Positions 14,209-17,229 of a DNA stretch of 17,229 bases are shown here, piece after piece. A program made the position numbers and the translations under genes. This DNA comes from an uncultured Acetatifactor sp. (GTDB lineage Bacteria; Bacillota; Clostridia; Lachnospirales; Lachnospiraceae): the NCBI GenBank assembly GCA_910577235.1, contig CAJTMX010000052.1, forward strand, positions 1 to 17,229, written 5' to 3'. Position 1 is the first letter of the stretch, and every line of letters starts with the position of its first letter. The notes below the pieces were generated by a model. It was not told the origin of the DNA. It ran no database searches and was given only the letters and a program-made list of their open reading frames with translations.

Positions 14209-14328
14209 ATGTTGTACCTAAAAACGCATTTTAGCTCAATTACAATCTATATGAGTTTCAATGCTTTGTATGGGATCAACACGGGCACGGATGTGAACGG
14301 CAATTCACCCCAAAATATCATGTTGTAA
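14209..14328 (+). CDS. Possible 39-aa small protein
   Basis: An ORF from ATG 14209 to TAA 14326-14328 with a purine-rich AGAAAGGGAAAGT just before the start. It encodes MLYLKTHFSSITIYMSFNAL followed by YGINTGTDVNGNSPQNIML; an internal start at ATG 14251 would give 25 aa. I recall the segment beginning SFNALYGINTGTD from sequences of this kind of element but cannot assign it to a family. It lies 10 bases before a dispersed palindrome. It may be a true small gene, a leader peptide, or the remnant of a longer gene. Confidence 0.4.
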   Translation: MLYLKTHFSSITIYMSFNALYGINTGTDVNGNSPQNIML

Positions 14329-14338
14329 AAATACATAT

Positions 14339-14361
14339 CTTTGGGACAAACAGTCCCAAAG
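14339..14361. repeat. Dispersed palindrome copy 8
   Basis: CTTTGGGACA-AAC-AGTCCCAAAG, with one arm base changed (TGT to AGT). It lies 87 bases before the sigma-like gene, where AT-rich cargo gives way to GC-rich backbone. Confidence 0.85.
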
Positions 14362-14448
14362 TGCGGGGCGGCTCCCCCGGATGCCGCTCCCCGCCGCCCC
14401 CATGTCGTTTCAAGCAACCCAACAAAAAACGATATGGAGGTACATACC

Positions 14449-14871
14449 ATGACAAGTATCAACTTGCGCGATTTTTATTACTGGTACACCCAGGATGAAT
14501 ATATTGAGGTTTCTGACAAGGTGGCCGAGACTCTCCGGGCCAGTGTCCGCTCCGAGGCGGCCTATACCGAGCGGGCCCGCTACAATAGGGCATACTACTC
14601 ACTGAACGCGAATGACGGCATCGAATATTCCGCCTGCCAGCACGAGCTCACCCCGGACGAGGCGCTGGAACTCAAGGAGCGGTTTTTCCATTTATGGAAC
14701 GCGCTGAACAGCCTGCCGGAGATCCAGGGCCGCCGGGTGGACGCCCACATTATCCTCGGCATGACCTACCGGGAAATTGCCCTGGCCGAGGGTGTGGATA
14801 AGAGCGCGGTGCGCCGCTCTGTTTTAAGCGGCATCGCACAGATGAAAAAATATTTGAGAAAAAATCTGTGA
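14449..14871 (+). CDS. Sigma-70-like factor (region 4) of the ICE
   Basis: 140 aa from ATG 14449, with GGAGG at 14436-14440. Residues 1-80 include 'LRDFYYWYTQDEYIEVSDKV' and 'ERARYNRAYYSLNANDGIEYS', the usual N-terminal part of the small sigma-like proteins of Tn1549-type ICEs. Residues about 85-138 (ALNSLPEIQGRRVDAHIILG, MTYREIALAEGVDKSAVRRS) form a region-4 helix-turn-helix that would contact -35 sequences. There is no clear region 2, so it may act as a partial sigma factor or a simple activator. GC-rich backbone resumes here. The gene is divergent from the XRE regulator, a classical switch layout for transfer control. Confidence 0.83.
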   Translation: MTSINLRDFYYWYTQDEYIEVSDKVAETLRASVRSEAAYTERARYNRAYYSLNANDGIEYSACQHELTPDEALELKERFFHLWNALNSLPEIQGRRVDAHIILGMTYREIALAEGVDKSAVRRSVLSGIAQMKKYLRKNL

Positions 14872-15296
14872 TTGCCGTCTCCATTTGCACCATTTTTCTG
14901 GAGGTATATGAGAGGAAGTTTTTTCCTCCCCACAACTGAATAGCGGCGGCCCCGGGTGAACGCGGGGAGCCGGGCGGCGGGTGCGCGGTGACTTCTCCCA
15001 CGGGAGGACGAGCGACCAACACCACCGCCGCGAGTGGGGAACCTGCCAGCCCCACGGCCACGATCCGCGAGGGACAAGCTGGCCGCTTGCCGCTTGGGGC
15101 CGCCGCACAAAACAAGGGAACGCCGGGCCGCTACCTGCTGTCTTTTGACGGGCCAAACATACGGGCCCGGCGTTTCCTCTTTCAAACAAGTTTGAGACAA
15201 TTTGTCCCAAGGTGGGGACAGGCCAAAGGGCAGCACTTTCGCGGTGCTGTCCTTTCGCGTTTCCCCACAACCCAAAACGCAAAAGGAGGTTTTACC
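14872..15296 (+). promoter_or_regulatory. 425-base gene-free region with several hairpins
   Basis: No convincing gene is present; an ORF open across it from 14988 is an upstream extension of the DUF6870-like gene and lacks a ribosome-binding site. Structures seen: GAGGAA / TTCCTC (14912-14917 and 14923-14928); an 11-bp perfect stem AACGCCGGGCC / GGCCCGGCGTT (15119-15129 and 15164-15174) with a 34-base loop; a dispersed palindrome at 15190-15212; and CAGCAC-TTTCGCG-GTGCTG (15231-15249) followed by CCTTTCGCGTTTCC. This could be a structured leader RNA controlling the downstream gene or recombinase. Confidence 0.5.
15190..15212. repeat. Dispersed palindrome copy 9 (degenerate)
   Basis: GTTTGAGACA-ATT-TGTCCCAAGG, in the structured leader before the DUF6870-like gene. 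The core is intact except for one G-to-A change. Confidence 0.75.
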
Positions 15297-15563
15297 GTGA
15301 GACTGACCGCACAAGAGCTGGAACAAATGAAAAGCGTGAACATCGGCGCGGTGAGCGCGGATGCGCTGGCTGACGTGAGCGGTATGGCCTTTGACCGCAC
15401 CCTCCCCCGGGAGGAGCGGCTGGCCCGGTTTGTGAAACGGGCCGTCAATCCGTACTGCTTTAGCGTGGGCGGCGTGGGCGTGAAAATCGAGTTTGCCGAG
15501 GGCGGCCCCTCCCTCCAGGAGACGCTGACGGCCTTTCTTATCCGGCAAAAGAGCGGGCTGTAA
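15297..15563 (+). CDS. Small DUF6870-like ICE protein (88 aa)
   Basis: GTG start at 15297 with AAAAGGAGG at 15281-15289. The protein begins MRLTAQELEQMKSVNIGAVS, continues 'LADVSGMAFDRTLPREERLARFV' and ends with 'NPYCFSVGGVGVKIEFAEGG' and a helical tail (QETLTAFLIRQKSGL). This matches my memory of the short DUF6870-type proteins encoded just before the recombinase of Tn1549-type ICEs; the name is moderately certain and the function unknown. I rejected a start at 14988, which would add 103 residues of low-complexity translation across hairpins and a palindrome. It is flanked on both sides by palindrome copies. Confidence 0.75.
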   Translation: MRLTAQELEQMKSVNIGAVSADALADVSGMAFDRTLPREERLARFVKRAVNPYCFSVGGVGVKIEFAEGGPSLQETLTAFLIRQKSGL

Positions 15564-15585
15564 CTGCTGTTGCGGCCTGCTCCCA

Positions 15586-15608
15586 CTTCGAGACAAAATG
15601 TCCCGAGG
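15586..15608. repeat. Dispersed palindrome copy 10
   Basis: CTTCGAGACA-AAA-TGTCCCGAGG, 22 bases after the DUF6870-like stop and 12 bases before the -35 of the recombinase promoter. Confidence 0.82.
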
Positions 15609-15619
15609 CATCGACATCC

Positions 15620-15648
15620 TTGTTGATACCCCGGAACAGAGTTATAAT
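15620..15648 (+). promoter_or_regulatory. Promoter of the recombinase gene
   Basis: TTGTTG (15620-15625) and a perfect TATAAT (15643-15648) are 17 bases apart, about 30 bases before the recombinase start. The -35 matches the consensus at only three of six positions, so an activator may be needed. The tenth palindrome lies just upstream at 15586-15608, a possible operator position. Confidence 0.65.
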
Positions 15649-15679
15649 ATAAGTGTAATGTGATAGGGAAGGAGGAACA

Positions 15680-17229
15680 ATGGCACGAACAAAAAACAGA
15701 GGGTATCAGCAGACTTTGACCCCTACCTATACGGCCCGGCTCTGGAAAATGGGCGGCTACATCCGGCTTTCCCGAGAGGATTTACAGAAAATCAACCGGG
15801 GGCTTGACGATAGCAACAGCGTGAAAAACCAGCGCGACATTCTCAATGATTTTCACTTCAATCATGCGGAAGAATTTGAAAGCTACACCGAGTATGTGGA
15901 TGACGGCCACACGGGAACCGATACGGAGCGCGAAAGTTTCCAGCGGCTCTTAGGGGATGTGATGAGCGGGAAAATCAACTGTGTTGTGGTGAAAGACCTT
16001 TCCCGTTTCGCCCGGAATTACAGCGACGCTGGCAGTCTGATTGACAACCTTTTTGTGCAGATGGGCGTCCGCTTTATCAGCTTGGCCGAGGGCGTGGACA
16101 GCTACCTAAACCCGGACAGCGTGAACAGCATCATCGTTCCGATAACAAACGTGATGAACGACCAGTATTGTTATCAGACCTCAAAGAAAATCCGGCAGGT
16201 TTTCGATTACAAGCGGCGCAACGGCCAGTACATAGGCTCTTTTGCTCCCTACGGCTACATAAAAGACCCCAAAGACAAGCACCAGCTAATCGTTGACCCG
16301 GAGGCCGCTGAAACCGTCAAAAAGATATACGAGATGTGCCTGCAAGGTACGGCCAAACTTCAAATTGTGATGTATCTGAATGACCACGGCATACCCAGCC
16401 CCACGGCTTACCGAAAGCTAAAGGGCCTGCCCTACTCCCCGGCTATATCGGACGCTCCCATGTGGGGGAACAAGATTATAACGGATATTCTCAGAAATCC
16501 TATTTACACCGGGGATTTAGTACAGGGCCGCCGCCGGGTGAAAAGCTACAAGGTACACCAGATTGAGGCTGTGCCGGAGGAAGAATGGGTGCGCGTCCCC
16601 GATACCCACGAGGCAATCATCACCCACGAAACCTTTGACCGGGTGCAGGAACTTCTGAAACGTGACACCCGGACGGCCCCTAAAAAGCGGGAGCTCCATT
16701 TATTCAGCGGCTTTCTGAGGTGCGCTGACTGCGGCAAGGCCGTGACCCGGAGCCAGAGCGGGAAGAATGTTTATTATTCCTGCTCCACTTACAAGAAACG
16801 CTCCCGGACAGCCTGCTCCATGCACTCTATCAAGCACAACCGTTTAGAGGCCGCCGTTCTGTTCGCTATCCAGTATCAAGTGAGTACCGCCGTTTCCTAT
16901 TCGGAAATAGTAGCCCGTATCAATGCGGCCCCGCTGAAAAAAAGTCAATCCCACCGCCTTAACGACCAGATAGCCGCAAAGGAAAAGGAATTGACGAAAA
17001 TCACCCGCTACAAGCAGTCACTGTATCAAGACTGGAAAGACGGGGAAATCTCCCAGCAGGAATACCGGGAAATGAAAGCCGATTATGAACGGCAGGCCGC
17101 CGGGCTCTCGGATTTGCTGGCCCGGCTGACGGCTGAACGGAAACAGCTTTCAAACGGCGTTGACCAGCAGCATCCCGCGCTGGTAGCCTTTGCGAAATAT
17201 CAGAACATCGAAAAGCTGACCCGCGAAAT
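15680..17229 (+). CDS. Large serine recombinase (integrase/excisionase), 3' partial
   Basis: At least 516 codons, open to the window end. ATG 15680 has AAGGAGG at 15669-15675. The resolvase catalytic domain begins GGYIRLSREDL with nucleophile Ser31 and continues 'YVDDGHTGTDTERESFQRLL' and 'VVVKDLSRFARNY'. The recombinase domain (GYIKDPKDKHQLIVDPEAAE ... 'ILRNPIYTGDLVQGRR') comes next, then a zinc ribbon with C348, C351, C368 and C379 (LRCADCGK ... YYSCST), then a coiled coil (NDQIAAKEKELTKITRYKQS). This is the TndX-like class that integrates and excises clostridial ICEs without tyrosine chemistry. The attachment site should lie beyond the right edge and is not visible. Confidence 0.96.
   Translation, partial: MARTKNRGYQQTLTPTYTARLWKMGGYIRLSREDLQKINRGLDDSNSVKNQRDILNDFHFNHAEEFESYTEYVDDGHTGTDTERESFQRLLGDVMSGKINCVVVKDLSRFARNYSDAGSLIDNLFVQMGVRFISLAEGVDSYLNPDSVNSIIVPITNVMNDQYCYQTSKKIRQVFDYKRRNGQYIGSFAPYGYIKDPKDKHQLIVDPEAAETVKKIYEMCLQGTAKLQIVMYLNDHGIPSPTAYRKLKGLPYSPAISDAPMWGNKIITDILRNPIYTGDLVQGRRRVKSYKVHQIEAVPEEEWVRVPDTHEAIITHETFDRVQELLKRDTRTAPKKRELHLFSGFLRCADCGKAVTRSQSGKNVYYSCSTYKKRSRTACSMHSIKHNRLEAAVLFAIQYQVSTAVSYSEIVARINAAPLKKSQSHRLNDQIAAKEKELTKITRYKQSLYQDWKDGEISQQEYREMKADYERQAAGLSDLLARLTAERKQLSNGVDQQHPALVAFAKYQNIEKLTRE

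Noticed and set aside
14988..15296. N-terminal extension of the DUF6870-like gene from ATG 14988
   Set aside because: There is no ribosome-binding site at 14988, the extension translates hairpins and a palindrome, and GTG 15297 has a strong AAAAGGAGG.
326..15608. Palindromes as intrinsic terminators
   Set aside because: No copy is followed by a T-run, and four lie inside genes that must be read through.
326..15608. Palindromes as a CRISPR array
   Set aside because: Spacing ranges from about 0.4 to 2.7 kb with genes between, no spacer units and no cas genes are present.
14766..15617. A 283-codon minus-strand ORF across the sigma-like, leader and DUF6870-like region
   Set aside because: It spans two better-supported plus-strand genes, hairpins and palindromes; its product is low-complexity, and GC-rich DNA easily stays open on the reverse strand.
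1..17229. tRNA or rRNA genes
   Set aside because: None seen by eye in either strand, and the gaps are too short or already explained by other structures.

Overview
The window is a piece of a GC-rich integrative and conjugative element (ICE) of the Tn1549/CTn type found in gut Clostridia. The evidence is the gene order and protein families: a SpoVG-like protein, two DNA methyltransferases, PrgI, a VirB4 ATPase, an NlpC/P60 cell-wall hydrolase, DUF4315- and DUF4366-type proteins, Cys-rich small proteins, MobC, a MobA-type relaxase, an XRE regulator, a sigma-like factor and a large serine recombinase. The host is probably an Oscillospiraceae/Ruminococcaceae-like Firmicute. That is inferred from strong GGAGG ribosome-binding sites, GC-rich codon use and this ICE family; no host chromosomal gene is present.

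Layout. Positions 1-7583 hold a tightly packed, overlapping plus-strand conjugation operon: DNA protection or modification genes first, then the mating-channel genes (PrgI, VirB4, hydrolase, DUF4315, DUF4366), then two Cys-rich small proteins. Positions 7710-8658 hold an ICE accessory gene and mobC. Positions 8726-10860 are an AT-rich cargo block lying between mobC and the relaxase gene: a plus-strand orphan gene, a convergent terminator, and a two-gene minus-strand cassette (a possible nuclease-like protein and a membrane-anchored coiled-coil protein). The relaxase (10874-12280) returns to GC-rich backbone and is followed by inverted repeats that could be oriT. Positions 12440-14340 are a second AT-rich block: a promoter, an FMN riboswitch, a terminator and ribU (riboflavin ECF transporter S component), a Cys_rich_KTR protein, a bidirectional terminator, an XRE regulator on the minus strand and a 39-codon ORF. 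Positions 14449-17229 return to backbone with a sigma-like factor, a structured leader, a small DUF6870-like gene, and a large serine recombinase cut by the window end.

The most striking signal is a dispersed palindrome, about 23-27 bp, with arms CTTTGGGACA / TGTCCCAAAG around a 3-base spacer. Ten copies occur across the whole window. All are at gene starts, gene ends or in intergenic gaps; four lie inside coding sequence, where the repeat reads through in frame (for example LGQNVPK). The consensus has no stop codon in any of the six frames. The copies also occur inside and at the edges of the AT-rich cargo. I do not know a described function for it. It could be an operator for an element-wide regulator, an RNA-level control hairpin, or a small mobile palindrome.
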